NCBI RefSeq assembly: GCF_009936045.1
Contig: NZ_QWEQ01000030.1
Location: 1-34,979, forward strand
Reading direction: 5' to 3'
Source of the DNA: Emergencia sp. 1XD21-10
GTDB taxonomy: Bacteria > Bacillota > Clostridia > Peptostreptococcales > Anaerovoracaceae
Length of the DNA: 34,979 nucleotides
Made by a program: the position numbers and the translations under genes. Each line of letters opens with the position of its first letter. The stretch's first letter is position 1. The notes beneath the pieces were generated by a model that did not search any database, was not told the origin of the DNA, and saw only the letters and a list, made by a program, of their open reading frames with translations. Of the stretch, positions 15,910-24,304 are shown piece by piece.

Positions 15910-17398
15910 ATTCGATTTTAAAAGCATACGTTTTAAACTTTGGATTTACTTCATCGGTTTTGCTATGCTTTTAATCGGCTTAATCTGGTTTCTGCAAATT
16001 TTCTTTCTCAATAACTATTATGACCACATGAAAACCGGTGAAATCACCAAAATCGCCAACATAGTCATTGATGCATACGAAGATAGCGGAAAAAATCTTT
16101 ACCGTCTGACTGAGGTTCTAGATGACATTTACGTGACGAACGAAGATATCTATATTCAGGTCGACAGTGTCGACGGTTCTGTACAGATTGCCCCAAGCTA
16201 CAAGGATCATATTTCCCTTTACAGATATAAATACAACTTGCAAATGCAGACCCTGCTGACAAAGCTGAAGGAGAGTCCTCTCAACAAAGTTGCGACCATT
16301 TCTGAAGATACCAATCCGTTGACAGGAGAAAAAACGAAAACCTTAGGCTACGCCTGCTATCTTTCCTCTCCCAGCGTACTTTTGCCTGATTCCAGCGGTA
16401 GTTCAGAACTTGTCATGTACATATTCTCGCCTTTGTACCCGGTAAAATCAACTGTCTCTATCCTGCGTGTGCAGCTGATTTATATCACCATCATCGCTAC
16501 ACTGCTAGCTCTTGCACTGGCTCTGTATCTTGCCCGCAGAATTTCCAGACCAATTAAAAATATCACCCATTCTGCAGCCGAGATGGGAAAAGGACATTAC
16601 GGTATCAAATTCCAAGGTGGTCATTATTCGGAAATTACTGACCTGGCAAATACATTAACCAATGCCTCCAGAGAACTGGAGAAAACCGATATGTACCAGA
16701 AAGACCTGATAGCCAACGTATCCCACGATCTTAGAACCCCGCTTACGATGATTAAATCTTATGCGGAGATGATTCGTGACCTTTCCGGTAACAATCCCAA
16801 GAAGCGCGATGCACATCTGGCAGTCATCATCGACGAAACAGATCGTTTAAACATACTGGTAAATGACATGCTCAATCTGTCCCGCATGCAAAACAGAACT
16901 ATTTCGCTGGAGCGCACCAACTTCGACTTAAAAGCTACAGCAGAGTCGCTGCTGGCTTCCTATGATTTGCTGGCTGAACAGGAAGGCTACAAGATTAAGT
17001 TCAACTGTTCTGCCCCGATGATAGTCAACGGCGACGAAGCCAGAATCAAACAAGTTCTGTCCAACCTAATCACCAATGCTGTAAAATACTGCGGTGAAGA
17101 CATGGTCATTATCATCAACCTGAAAAAGGCTGGTCGTAAAGTTCGGTGTGAAGTCATCGACCACGGTGCTGGCATCGCCCCTGATGAAATCAATCACGTG
17201 TGGGAGAGATACTACAAATCCAGTACTCACCACGTAAGACCGACCGACGGCAGCGGGCTGGGACTTTCTATAGTCAAGGAAATCCTGACCCTACACAAAG
17301 CAAACTATGGCGTCAACAGCAAGCTTGGCAAAGGCAGCACCTTCTGGTTTGAACTGGACTTAGTGAAACAGGATCGCAGTTTCTTTTATAAATCATAG
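15893..17398 (+). CDS. Membrane sensor histidine kinase
   Basis: A 501-residue kinase partner of the preceding regulator. Layout: membrane helix 1 (about 16-39), an extracytoplasmic sensor region (40-190), membrane helix 2 (about 192-215), HAMP linker (about 216-268), HisKA with the phosphorylated His278 in NVSHDLRTPLTMIKSY, and the ATPase domain with N box NLITNAVKYC, G1 DHGAGIAPDEI and G2 GSGLGLSIVKEI. All catalytic boxes look intact. The sensor region has no motif I know, so the signal is unknown. The start is a TTG (15893) with AGAGGGGTGGG upstream; TTG at 15899 is an alternative. The 17-base overlap with the regulator gene implies coupled translation. Confidence 0.92.
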   Translation: MNLKNRFDFKSIRFKLWIYFIGFAMLLIGLIWFLQIFFLNNYYDHMKTGEITKIANIVIDAYEDSGKNLYRLTEVLDDIYVTNEDIYIQVDSVDGSVQIAPSYKDHISLYRYKYNLQMQTLLTKLKESPLNKVATISEDTNPLTGEKTKTLGYACYLSSPSVLLPDSSGSSELVMYIFSPLYPVKSTVSILRVQLIYITIIATLLALALALYLARRISRPIKNITHSAAEMGKGHYGIKFQGGHYSEITDLANTLTNASRELEKTDMYQKDLIANVSHDLRTPLTMIKSYAEMIRDLSGNNPKKRDAHLAVIIDETDRLNILVNDMLNLSRMQNRTISLERTNFDLKATAESLLASYDLLAEQEGYKIKFNCSAPMIVNGDEARIKQVLSNLITNAVKYCGEDMVIIINLKKAGRKVRCEVIDHGAGIAPDEINHVWERYYKSSTHHVRPTDGSGLGLSIVKEILTLHKANYGVNSKLGKGSTFWFELDLVKQDRSFFYKS

Positions 17399-17415
17399 TA
17401 AAGATTCGTTATATT

Positions 17416-17452
17416 AAGACTCAGAGGTTTTCTAATCTCTGAGTCTTTTTTT
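17416..17452 (+). terminator. Terminator after the sensor kinase gene
   Basis: The stem AGACTCAGAG/CTCTGAGTCT with loop GTTTTCTAAT is followed by TTTTTTT. A textbook rho-independent terminator on the plus strand. Confidence 0.95.
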
Positions 17453-17525
17453 GAACTCTTCTATCTTGTACTTCCTATTTTCGATATTCTCAGCATAGTA
17501 AGACCCCCTCCCATGCAAGCTTTTT

Positions 17526-17567
17526 ACAAAAAAGTGTCAAAATCCTACAAAAAAATATCAAAATCCG
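17526..17567 (+). repeat. Two tandem 21-bp direct repeats upstream of the Rpn-family gene
   Basis: Units 17526-17546 and 17547-17567 differ at only three positions; the core is TCAAAATCC preceded by ACAAAAAA. Their period (two helical turns) and their place ending ten bases before the -35 element suggest a site for a transcription activator. Confidence 0.6.
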
Positions 17568-17576
17568 ACATCGACC

Positions 17577-17605
17577 TTGTTTTACTCTTTAGCATGGGTT
17601 ATACT
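17577..17605 (+). promoter_or_regulatory. Promoter of the Rpn-family gene
   Basis: TTGTTT, 17-base spacer, TATACT, about 40 bases before the chosen start. The weak -35 fits activation from the adjacent 21-bp repeats. Confidence 0.65.
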
Positions 17606-17646
17606 TCCATAAAATATATTTATTGGAAATAAGATTGGAGGTTACC

Positions 17647-18747
17647 ATGAATAAACAAAATAGTAAAAATAACTCACCGAATTCTCAGCACGTCGATGAC
17701 ACTTTCTTCAAAAATCCTAACCGCTGGCTCATCGGCTATGAGGATGACTGGGTATTTCATTATGTCTTTGGGCAAAATACAAAAGAAAGCAAAGATGCTC
17801 TAATTGCTTTTCTCAATGTCATTCTCTGCAAAGAGAAAAATCCTATCACAAGCATTGAAATTCTCAACCCTATCAATTATCGCACTTATCCAGCTGATAA
17901 AGAAACAACTCTGGATATCAAAGCCCGCACATCACAAAACGAGCTCTTTGATATTGAGCTACAAAATGGAAATTTGAAACACTATCCAAATCGCTGTGTG
18001 CAGTACGGTGGGAAACTGGTTAATTTGTCATTGGAAAAGGGAGAAGATTATGATAAAATGGGAAAAAGCATTGTTATCTCCATTGTAACGGGAACCCTGT
18101 TCCCGAACATTCCTGGCATTCATACTACATTCCATCTGTGGGAGGATTCCTGCCGCCACCTGCTTAGTGACCGACTGGAAATGCATTTCATCGAGCTGGG
18201 AAAAGTGCAGACAGATAAACCAATGGAAGCAATGAACAACGTGGAGCAGCTTGCCGCCTATCTGAAACTGGCAGGCGAAGAAAAATCCGCAAATTATTTA
18301 AAGACCCTAATTGAAGATGGAGGTGAAGCAATTCAGATGGCAGAAAAAGTATTTCAGCGTGCATCAGAAGATTTTTATGCCAGAGTTCGTCAGATGGAAA
18401 TTGAAATGCGCGAACATGATTTGGCGACAAAACGATTGCTGGAGGAAGAAGAACGAGCCGAACGGCTTCAGGAAGCTGAAAATAAAGGCATTGAAATTGG
18501 TATGAACAAGGGACTCAAGAAGGGGATTGAGCAAGGACTCAAGCAAGGACTAGAAAGGGGACTTGAACAAGGGATCCAACAGGGGCTTGAACAAGGGATC
18601 CAACAAGGGCTTGTTCAAAGTATCCGAGTACTGATTCTTGATAATCGCTCCGAAGGGATTTCTGAAGAAAAAATTCTACGCAAGCTTGTCACAATATTCA
18701 ACCTGAACGAGAACGATGCCCTGCATTACATGAATCAGTACAAATAA
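17647..18747 (+). CDS. Rpn-family PD-(D/E)XK nuclease / putative transposase
   Basis: A 366-residue protein of the family annotated as recombination-promoting nuclease or PDDEXK_2 transposase. The N-terminal half has DDWVFHYVFGQ, KDALIAFLNVIL, then TLDIKARTSQNELFDIELQ with the Asp and the ExQ motif of the nuclease core. The later FHLWED and LEMHFIELGK are also typical. The C-terminal part is a charged helix (about 225-280), then twelve tetrapeptides of the form x-x-G-hydrophobic (279-326), then a short folded tail. Such Gly-repeat tails are common in this family. Start MNKQNSK chosen because TTGGAGG lies just upstream; the frame opens at 17623. In E. coli RpnA cleaves DNA and raises recombination; activity here is inferred. 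Confidence 0.85.
   Translation: MNKQNSKNNSPNSQHVDDTFFKNPNRWLIGYEDDWVFHYVFGQNTKESKDALIAFLNVILCKEKNPITSIEILNPINYRTYPADKETTLDIKARTSQNELFDIELQNGNLKHYPNRCVQYGGKLVNLSLEKGEDYDKMGKSIVISIVTGTLFPNIPGIHTTFHLWEDSCRHLLSDRLEMHFIELGKVQTDKPMEAMNNVEQLAAYLKLAGEEKSANYLKTLIEDGGEAIQMAEKVFQRASEDFYARVRQMEIEMREHDLATKRLLEEEERAERLQEAENKGIEIGMNKGLKKGIEQGLKQGLERGLEQGIQQGLEQGIQQGLVQSIRVLILDNRSEGISEEKILRKLVTIFNLNENDALHYMNQYK
18481..18624 (+). repeat. 12-bp coding minisatellite in the Rpn-family gene
   Basis: Twelve consecutive 12-bp units coding x-x-G-(L/I/M). Units 8-9 and 10-11 form a near-perfect 24-bp duplication (18565-18588 and 18589-18612, one base different). Length changes would keep the frame. Confidence 0.85.
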
Positions 18748-18756
18748 AATAAATTC

Positions 18757-18803
18757 AAAAATAGAGGCAGTAAACCGGACTCTCGCAGCGCCGTTTTACT
18801 GCC
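18757..18803 (-). terminator. Terminator after radA
   Basis: On the minus strand GGCAGTAAAACGG pairs with CCGGTTTACTGCC (one mismatch region) and is followed by TCTATTTTTG. It lies between the convergent ends of radA and the Rpn-family gene; the plus-strand side lacks a T run. Confidence 0.75.
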
Positions 18804-18835
18804 CTGTTGCTATGTAAATTCACAATTGTTTCTAC

Positions 18836-20215
18836 TCATTCTCCGCGGAAAGCATCAATTGCCTGATAAATGTTTTCTGCACCAATCATACTGCAGCTTC
18901 CCAGTTTTTTTGTATCAATGCGATCGGCGTTTTTCTTAGGCAGGATAATCTGCTCATACCCCATACGTACTGCTTCCATGACGATTTTTTCAGCATTCTG
19001 CACAGAGCGCAAATCGCCAGTCAGACCTACCTCGCCGATTGCCATAACTCGCTTTTGGCTAACAACCCCTCGCATGGAGGAATAAACCGCCAACGCTACC
19101 CCTAAATCTATGGACGTGCTGTCTGGCCGCATACCGCCTACCACATTGACATAAACGTCCTGATTAATCATCGTTATACCGGCTTTCTTCTCCAGTACAG
19201 CTAAAATCATACTAAGTCTCTGATGATCCACGCCGACTGCCGTTCGTCTCGCAAATCCTACGTTAGCAGGCGCAGTTAATGCCTGAATTTCAAAAAGTAC
19301 CGGTCTGCTCCCTTCGTATACTGCGGTGATGACAGAGCCTTCACTCTTTACTGCAGTGCTTTCTAAAAAAGTGGCCGACAGATTCTTAATCTCGCGCAAA
19401 CCACCTTCCTCCATCTGAAAGGCACCGATTTCACTGGTAGTTCCAAATCGGTTTTTAAACACGCGAAGAATTCGCAGGTCATGATCTCTCTCCCCGGTAA
19501 AATTCAGCACGCAGTCCACCAGATGTTCCACAATCTTGGGTCCAGCCAACTCTCCATTCTTGGTAACATGGGCAACGATAAACACAGGGATATCTCCTGT
19601 TTTTCCAAGTTTCATCAATTGGTTTCCCACATCTCTGACCTGAGACACACTGCCGGGCACTGAGTCCAAAGTCTGTGTATACATAGTTTGAATGGAATCT
19701 ATAATTAAAAACTTCGGTTTAAGATTTTCGCAGGCTGCAACAATATTTTCCATGTTGGTTTCCGCCAGAATATAGAGGTTCTCGTTCAGTTCTCCGCAAA
19801 CCCGATCTGCCCGCATTTTAATCTGTGCCTCAGACTCTTCTCCCGAGATATAGAGAACCGTACCCAGTGACTTAGCCAAATTAGCAGCTGCCTGTATAAT
19901 CATCGTAGACTTGCCGATACCCGGTTCGCCTGAGATCAAAGTCAAAGAGCCCTTCACCAACCCTCCTCCTAGTACCCGGTTCAGTTCCCCGATGCCTGTA
20001 TCAATCCGAACGTAATCTCCTCCCGCACCAATTTCCTTTAGTTTAGATGGTTTAGCTCCTGCGGAGGCTCTTCGTCTCGTATCATTTGTCGGTGCCTCTA
20101 CAATCTTCTCCTCTACCATGCTGTTCCATGCACCGCAAATACACTGTCCAACCCATTTACTGCTTTCGTAGCCGCATTCCTGACAGACATATACTGTTTT
20201 CGCTTTCTTTGCCAT
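18836..20215 (-). CDS. radA: DNA repair protein RadA
   Basis: A 459-residue RecA-like helicase that helps branch migration in recombination. Parts in order: an N-terminal zinc motif, a RecA-type ATPase with Walker A GEPGIGKST (about 95-103) and Walker B LIIDSIQTM, the RadA signature KNRFGTTSEIG, and a Lon-protease-like C-terminus (VNVVGGMRPDSTSIDLGVALA ... IGEVGLTGDLRSV). The zinc motif reads C11-x2-C14 then C25-x-C27 (GQCICGAWNSM) instead of the usual CxxC, so one residue is missing between the last two cysteines. Own promoter and terminator. In Bacillus radA precedes disA and yacL; here a two-component system and a nuclease gene lie in between and disA is absent. Confidence 0.96.
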   Translation of the reverse strand: MAKKAKTVYVCQECGYESSKWVGQCICGAWNSMVEEKIVEAPTNDTRRRASAGAKPSKLKEIGAGGDYVRIDTGIGELNRVLGGGLVKGSLTLISGEPGIGKSTMIIQAAANLAKSLGTVLYISGEESEAQIKMRADRVCGELNENLYILAETNMENIVAACENLKPKFLIIDSIQTMYTQTLDSVPGSVSQVRDVGNQLMKLGKTGDIPVFIVAHVTKNGELAGPKIVEHLVDCVLNFTGERDHDLRILRVFKNRFGTTSEIGAFQMEEGGLREIKNLSATFLESTAVKSEGSVITAVYEGSRPVLFEIQALTAPANVGFARRTAVGVDHQRLSMILAVLEKKAGITMINQDVYVNVVGGMRPDSTSIDLGVALAVYSSMRGVVSQKRVMAIGEVGLTGDLRSVQNAEKIVMEAVRMGYEQIILPKKNADRIDTKKLGSCSMIGAENIYQAIDAFRGE

Positions 20216-20260
20216 AATACGCTAACCTCTCCTCTTTGCAAACATTTGTTCGTATCTTGT

Positions 20261-20289
20261 ATTATACCAAACACTGCCCCATTTGTCCA
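20261..20289 (-). promoter_or_regulatory. radA promoter
   Basis: On the minus strand: TGGACA, 17-base spacer, TATAAT, about 45 bases before the radA start, which has a GAGGAGAGG site. Confidence 0.75.
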
Positions 20290-20342
20290 CACCGATTATG
20301 CACGCCACACTGCAAAAGTTTGGAATGGCATAAAGGCTAAAG

Positions 20343-20383
20343 AAAAAACAGAATCCCAAAAGCCACCGACTTCCGGGATTCTG
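20343..20383 (-). terminator. Terminator after the EF-G-like gene
   Basis: On the minus strand CAGAATCCC pairs with GGGATTCTG, followed by TTTTTTC, 17 bases past the stop codon. Confidence 0.92.
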
Positions 20384-20399
20384 AAATTATTTTATCTAA

Positions 20400-22358
20400 T
20401 TATTTTTCCTGCTGTGCCTGATAGTCAGCGATAATCTTTTCAGACAGCTGTTTTGGCACTTCTTCGTATCTTTCAAATCTCATTTCAAAGACGCCTCTAC
20501 CCTGAGTCATGGAGCGAAGAACCAGCGCATAATCGAAGAGCTCAGCCTGCGGCGCTTCTGCAAGAATCTTCTGTCCGCCTCCATTCTGTGGTTCCATACC
20601 TAAAATCTTGCCTCTTCTCTTGTTCATGTCGCCCATTACGTCACCCATGTAATCATCGGAAACGAAGATTTCCATGTGCATAATCGGCTCCAGAAGGCAA
20701 GGCTTTGCTTCGACGATACCTTTCTTGAATGCCAGAGATGCAGCAATCTTGAAGGATACTTCGTTGGAGTCTACATCGTGGTAAGAACCATCGTACAATA
20801 CAGCCTTAACGTTTACTACCTTGCAGCCTGCAAGAGGACCTTTCTGCATACTTTCAATGAGTCCTTTTTCAACAGCAGGCACGTAGTTCTTTGGAATAGA
20901 ACCGCCGAAGAGTTCTTCGGAGAATTCAAATTCCTGCTGAGATGGTGAGAATCTGATGTGTACGTCACCGTACTGACCAGCGCCTCCGGACTGTTTCTTA
21001 TGTTTACCCTGTACATCAGAATTGCCCTTGATGGTTTCTCTGTAAGCAATCTTCTGCGGCACAACCTTAACAGTAACACCGAATCTGTCTTTTAACTTCG
21101 CCATAATGATACCCAGCTGGATATCGCCCTGACCGCCAAGAAGGGTCTGATGGGTTTCAGCGTTTCTTTCTACTACAAAGGACGGATCTTCTTCTCTCAG
21201 TCTTGAAAGACCTGTTCCCATCTTTTCTTCGTCTCCCTTATCAGCAGCTTCAATTGCGACGTAATAAGTCGGAGATGGATAATCCAGTGGCAGATATCTT
21301 ACGATATCGCTCTTGTCGCAAAGGGTATCGCCTGAAACGGTATACTGCAGTTTTGCAACGGCTACAATGTCGCCTGCTTCTGCATAGTTCAGTTCCAGCT
21401 GTTCTTTACCTCTGAGGAAGAACAGCTTGCCAAGCTTTTCAGCTTTTCCTGCTCTCTCGTTGTAAACTTCTGTACCGGAGTTAATCTTACCGGTTACCAC
21501 CTTCATGATGGAAATTTTTCCTACAAACGGGTCAACAATTGTCTTAAATACAAACGCAGACATCGGTGCGTCGGTGACAGAAATTTTTTCTACCGGCTCG
21601 TTCTTGTCGTTGAATCCCGGATATGCACCATGCTGCAGCGGTGTAGGAACATAGGTCAGCAACAGGTCTAGAAGACCTTCAATACCTTGTCCCAGCTGAA
21701 ATGCCGAAGAGCATACAGGGACAATAACGCCTTCGGAAATGCCTTTGATTAAGCCATTTCTTACTTCTTCATCAGAAAAATCATCTCCGTTGAAGTATTT
21801 TTCCATCAGTTCATCGTCAGCCATTGCGATTGCTTCTTTCAGCTCTTCGTCGATTTCTGCAGAAAGTGGCCAGCTGAATGGAATCAGTGTTTCACCGAAT
21901 TTTGCCTTCAGTTCATCAAAGGTTTTATAAAAGTCAAATTCGTCCTTATCTCTCTTATTGATAACGATGAATCTAGGTTTCTTATATCTTTCACAAGCAT
22001 TCCATGCAGCTTCGGTTCCTACCTGAATACCTGAACCTGCATCTACCAGAATCACAGCAGCCTCAGCAGCGCGAAGGGCCGCATTTACTTCGCCGACAAA
22101 GTCGAAATATCCCGGTGTATCGATAAAATTAATCTTGCTGTTCTTCCACTCAATTGGAACAACAGAAGTATTAATGGAATAACCTTTTTCAATTTCCATT
22201 TTGTCGTAGTCGGATACTGTATTTCCGTCCTCGACTTTACCCAATTTTGTGATTACGCCTGTTTCTAACAGAGCGGCTTCCAGGAATGTAGTTTTACCAC
22301 ATCCGCCATGTCCTAATAAAGCAACATTTCTAATTGTTTCGCTTGTGTAGCCTTTCAT
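20400..22358 (-). CDS. EF-G-like translation GTPase (paralogue)
   Basis: A 652-residue protein with the EF-G domain order: G domain with P-loop GHGGCGKTT (16-24), switch II DTPGYFDF and NKRD; domain II (MSAFVFKTIVDPFVGKISIM, then RAGKAEKLGKLFFLRG); domains III-V (GLSRLREEDPSFVVERNAET, GEQ-like ILGGQGDIQLGI, domain IV with IPKNYVPAVEKGLIE, and C-terminal EPIMHMEIFVSDDYMG). It is shorter than housekeeping EF-G, whose P-loop is AHIDAGKTT, so this is most likely the second, EF-G-like family member found in Clostridia and Actinobacteria. Its role (alternative elongation, ribosome recycling or rescue) is not settled. It is monocistronic, with AGGAGG, own promoter and terminator. Confidence 0.88.
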   Translation of the reverse strand: MKGYTSETIRNVALLGHGGCGKTTFLEAALLETGVITKLGKVEDGNTVSDYDKMEIEKGYSINTSVVPIEWKNSKINFIDTPGYFDFVGEVNAALRAAEAAVILVDAGSGIQVGTEAAWNACERYKKPRFIVINKRDKDEFDFYKTFDELKAKFGETLIPFSWPLSAEIDEELKEAIAMADDELMEKYFNGDDFSDEEVRNGLIKGISEGVIVPVCSSAFQLGQGIEGLLDLLLTYVPTPLQHGAYPGFNDKNEPVEKISVTDAPMSAFVFKTIVDPFVGKISIMKVVTGKINSGTEVYNERAGKAEKLGKLFFLRGKEQLELNYAEAGDIVAVAKLQYTVSGDTLCDKSDIVRYLPLDYPSPTYYVAIEAADKGDEEKMGTGLSRLREEDPSFVVERNAETHQTLLGGQGDIQLGIIMAKLKDRFGVTVKVVPQKIAYRETIKGNSDVQGKHKKQSGGAGQYGDVHIRFSPSQQEFEFSEELFGGSIPKNYVPAVEKGLIESMQKGPLAGCKVVNVKAVLYDGSYHDVDSNEVSFKIAASLAFKKGIVEAKPCLLEPIMHMEIFVSDDYMGDVMGDMNKRRGKILGMEPQNGGGQKILAEAPQAELFDYALVLRSMTQGRGVFEMRFERYEEVPKQLSEKIIADYQAQQEK

Positions 22359-22395
22359 CGATAAGACCTCCTACATTAATTTTGCGTATGTCAAT

Positions 22396-22424
22396 AGTAT
22401 AACACATTCTTCTCTTATAGTCTA
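22396..22424 (-). promoter_or_regulatory. Promoter of the EF-G-like gene
   Basis: On the minus strand: TAGACT, 17-base spacer, TATACT, 38 bases before the start codon. Confidence 0.55.
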
Positions 22425-22471
22425 TCGGATTTTCGAATAGTTCGACTATTCCATGAAATTTTTCCCAAATG

Positions 22472-22495
22472 AAAAAGGCTGCCTCATTACAGCCT
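22472..22495 (-). terminator. Terminator after the small membrane-anchored protein gene
   Basis: On the minus strand AGGCTG/CAGCCT with an eight-base loop, then TTTTTC. Confidence 0.85.
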
Positions 22496-22508
22496 CCTTG
22501 CTTTTCAT

Positions 22509-22952
22509 TTAACTGCTAAATAGTAAACTGGAATATCGAACCTCCCCGTCCTTATCTTTCCAGCTGATTCCAAGGGTAATCTTGTCCGCTTCGTTTATCG
22601 CCGTTTGCGCCAGTCTATATGCTTTCTTTGGTGCTCCCTGCGAAAAATGCTTCGAAACTGAGATTGGCACGCTTTCTGCCACTATTCTGCAAGGTTTTGC
22701 TTTCTTGCTGCAAAACGGCTGCACTTCTATTTCGCCAATATTTCCCTCTTCATTGCCCAAATAGCACACATACACCTGATATGTTCCTTCGCCTCTACCG
22801 GCGCTTCTGGATATGTACCCCTTCCAAAGTCCATCCTTACTCTCTGCGTAAAACTCGCCCGAATCCCTTACGACCATCGTGCATAAAAAAATCAAGCCTG
22901 CTGCAAAAACAACGATTCCAATTTTAAGCCAAATGCTATATCTGCTTCTCAT
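22509..22952 (-). CDS. Small membrane-anchored protein of unknown function
   Basis: A 147-residue protein I do not recognise. Residues about 9-28 (LKIGIVVFAAGLIFLCTMVV) form a single membrane anchor or uncleaved signal; a Cys at 24 is not in a clear lipobox. The rest (about 30-147) is probably outside the cell and predicted to be beta-rich (YQVYVCYLGNEEGNIGEIEV, ITLGISWKDKDGEVRYSSLLF), with three other cysteines. It has its own promoter and terminator and stands alone between the EF-G-like gene and an amidohydrolase gene. A carbohydrate- or ligand-binding surface role would be a guess. Confidence 0.65.
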   Translation of the reverse strand: MRSRYSIWLKIGIVVFAAGLIFLCTMVVRDSGEFYAESKDGLWKGYISRSAGRGEGTYQVYVCYLGNEEGNIGEIEVQPFCSKKAKPCRIVAESVPISVSKHFSQGAPKKAYRLAQTAINEADKITLGISWKDKDGEVRYSSLLFSS

Positions 22953-23026
22953 CTCTAATTCCCCCTAAAGTACTGCCATTTATCCCCTGTAAAAATCGTC
23001 CGCTATTTAATCTTTGACTTAACTTC

Positions 23027-23055
23027 AGTTTATTGCAAAGTTTTATCGCTGTCAA
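23027..23055 (-). promoter_or_regulatory. Promoter of the 22509-22952 gene
   Basis: On the minus strand: perfect TTGACA, 17-base spacer, TAAACT, with a leader of about 68 bases before the start. Confidence 0.75.
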
Positions 23056-23096
23056 TAGCTGTAGGAAAATTGTAAGAATTTAATCCCTTTATATAG

Positions 23097-24212
23097 TTAC
23101 AGCAGACTTTGAAAAAATGATACACTCCTTTCAATCAGATTGTCATTATAGTCAAATTCTGCTGAATGAATCGGCGTACATTCCATACCCGCGCCCATCC
23201 AAACCAGCGCGCCGGATGCTTTTTTCAGATACCAGCCGAAGTCTTCCGAACTTCTAATCGGGTTTTCCAAAGTCTGGGTCTTCCAGCCTTTTTCATCGGC
23301 AATATTTCGGATTTTTTCAATGCTTTCTCCGTGATTATAAGTCTCCGGGAACACATCGTGATAAGCAGTTTCCAGTAGAAGACCATACTGCTGCGCCTGC
23401 TCCTTTGCAAAATTTTCTATCCGGTCCCGCAATGCATTCATCTCATCTTCAATTTGTCCCCGAATAGTCAAAAGCAGTTTACCCTTATGGGCTGCTACCC
23501 CAAAAGCTCTTTCGCCGATATCCACCTGCACTACCGTCGCCAAAATCAGTCCTTCATGACATTCCGGTGCAGCCATCTTTTCTAACTCCAGCACCAATCT
23601 GCTAATCACCGCTGCAGGATTCCTCCCCTTTTCAGGCTGACTTGCATGGGCGGAAACTCCTGTAAACGTCAGCTCCATGCCCATGGATGCACAGTTAATC
23701 GTACCTTCCCGAAGAAGCAGCGCCCCTTCTTCAAAGCCCGGAAAATTGTGCAGCGCATAAACCGTTTCAATTTGTTTTTCTTCAATCAACTGCGCACAAA
23801 CTTTGCCGCCAGCGCCGTTTTCTTCCGCATGCTGAAAAATCAAATATACCTCCCTGTCTGTCCCTGTTTCGGAAAGTTCCATGGCAAAGGCTGCCAAGGC
23901 AGCGCTGTGCCCATCGTGTCCGCACTTGTGGGCAACACCTGGATTTTCAGAAGCATAAGGCAAATTGCTATCTTCAAAGACTGAAATAGCGTCCATATCC
24001 GCACGAAAAGCGATCCTTCCTTTTTCGCTCTTTTTCTTTGGCTCATATACCGCATAAAACCACTGTCCTCTATCGACCACCTGCAAATCTGTATTTACCT
24101 TGATAAACTCCATCAGTATTTTCTTTGTACGCACTTCCTTTTCCGAAAGTTCCGGGTATCGATGCAGCTCATGGCGCAGCGCAATCGCTTTTTCCAGCAA
24201 CTCCTGTTTCAT
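23097..24212 (-). CDS. M20-family metal amidohydrolase
   Basis: A 371-residue enzyme of the M20D type, which includes N-acyl-amino-acid, hippurate and indole-acetyl-amino-acid amidohydrolases. Metal-site and catalytic segments seen: RHELHRYPELSEKE near the start, IAFRADMDAI, HKCGHDGHSAALAAFA, FQHAEENGAGGK (the EE pair), YALHNFPGF, and near the end CTPIHSAEFDYND. The dimerisation domain occupies about 180-290 (GVSAHASQPEKGRNPAA). Cytosolic, no signal peptide. The substrate cannot be decided. Start MKQELLEKA chosen because AGGAGG lies five bases before it; a start at 24242 is also open. No adjacent gene suggests the pathway. Confidence 0.88.
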   Translation of the reverse strand: MKQELLEKAIALRHELHRYPELSEKEVRTKKILMEFIKVNTDLQVVDRGQWFYAVYEPKKKSEKGRIAFRADMDAISVFEDSNLPYASENPGVAHKCGHDGHSAALAAFAMELSETGTDREVYLIFQHAEENGAGGKVCAQLIEEKQIETVYALHNFPGFEEGALLLREGTINCASMGMELTFTGVSAHASQPEKGRNPAAVISRLVLELEKMAAPECHEGLILATVVQVDIGERAFGVAAHKGKLLLTIRGQIEDEMNALRDRIENFAKEQAQQYGLLLETAYHDVFPETYNHGESIEKIRNIADEKGWKTQTLENPIRSSEDFGWYLKKASGALVWMGAGMECTPIHSAEFDYNDNLIERSVSFFQSLL

Positions 24213-24256
24213 CTGTTCCTCCTCACATAACTGATCTGACATAACCTTTCTTCTTG

Positions 24257-24294
24257 CAAAAAGAGCCAGGGCTTTCGGTTACCCAGGCTCTTTG
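24257..24294 (-). terminator. Terminator after asnS
   Basis: On the minus strand AAAGAGCCTGGG pairs with CCCTGGCTCTTT (one bulge) and runs into TTTTTG, 10 bases past the asnS stop. Confidence 0.9.
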
Positions 24295-24304
24295 TCATAT
24301 CTTT

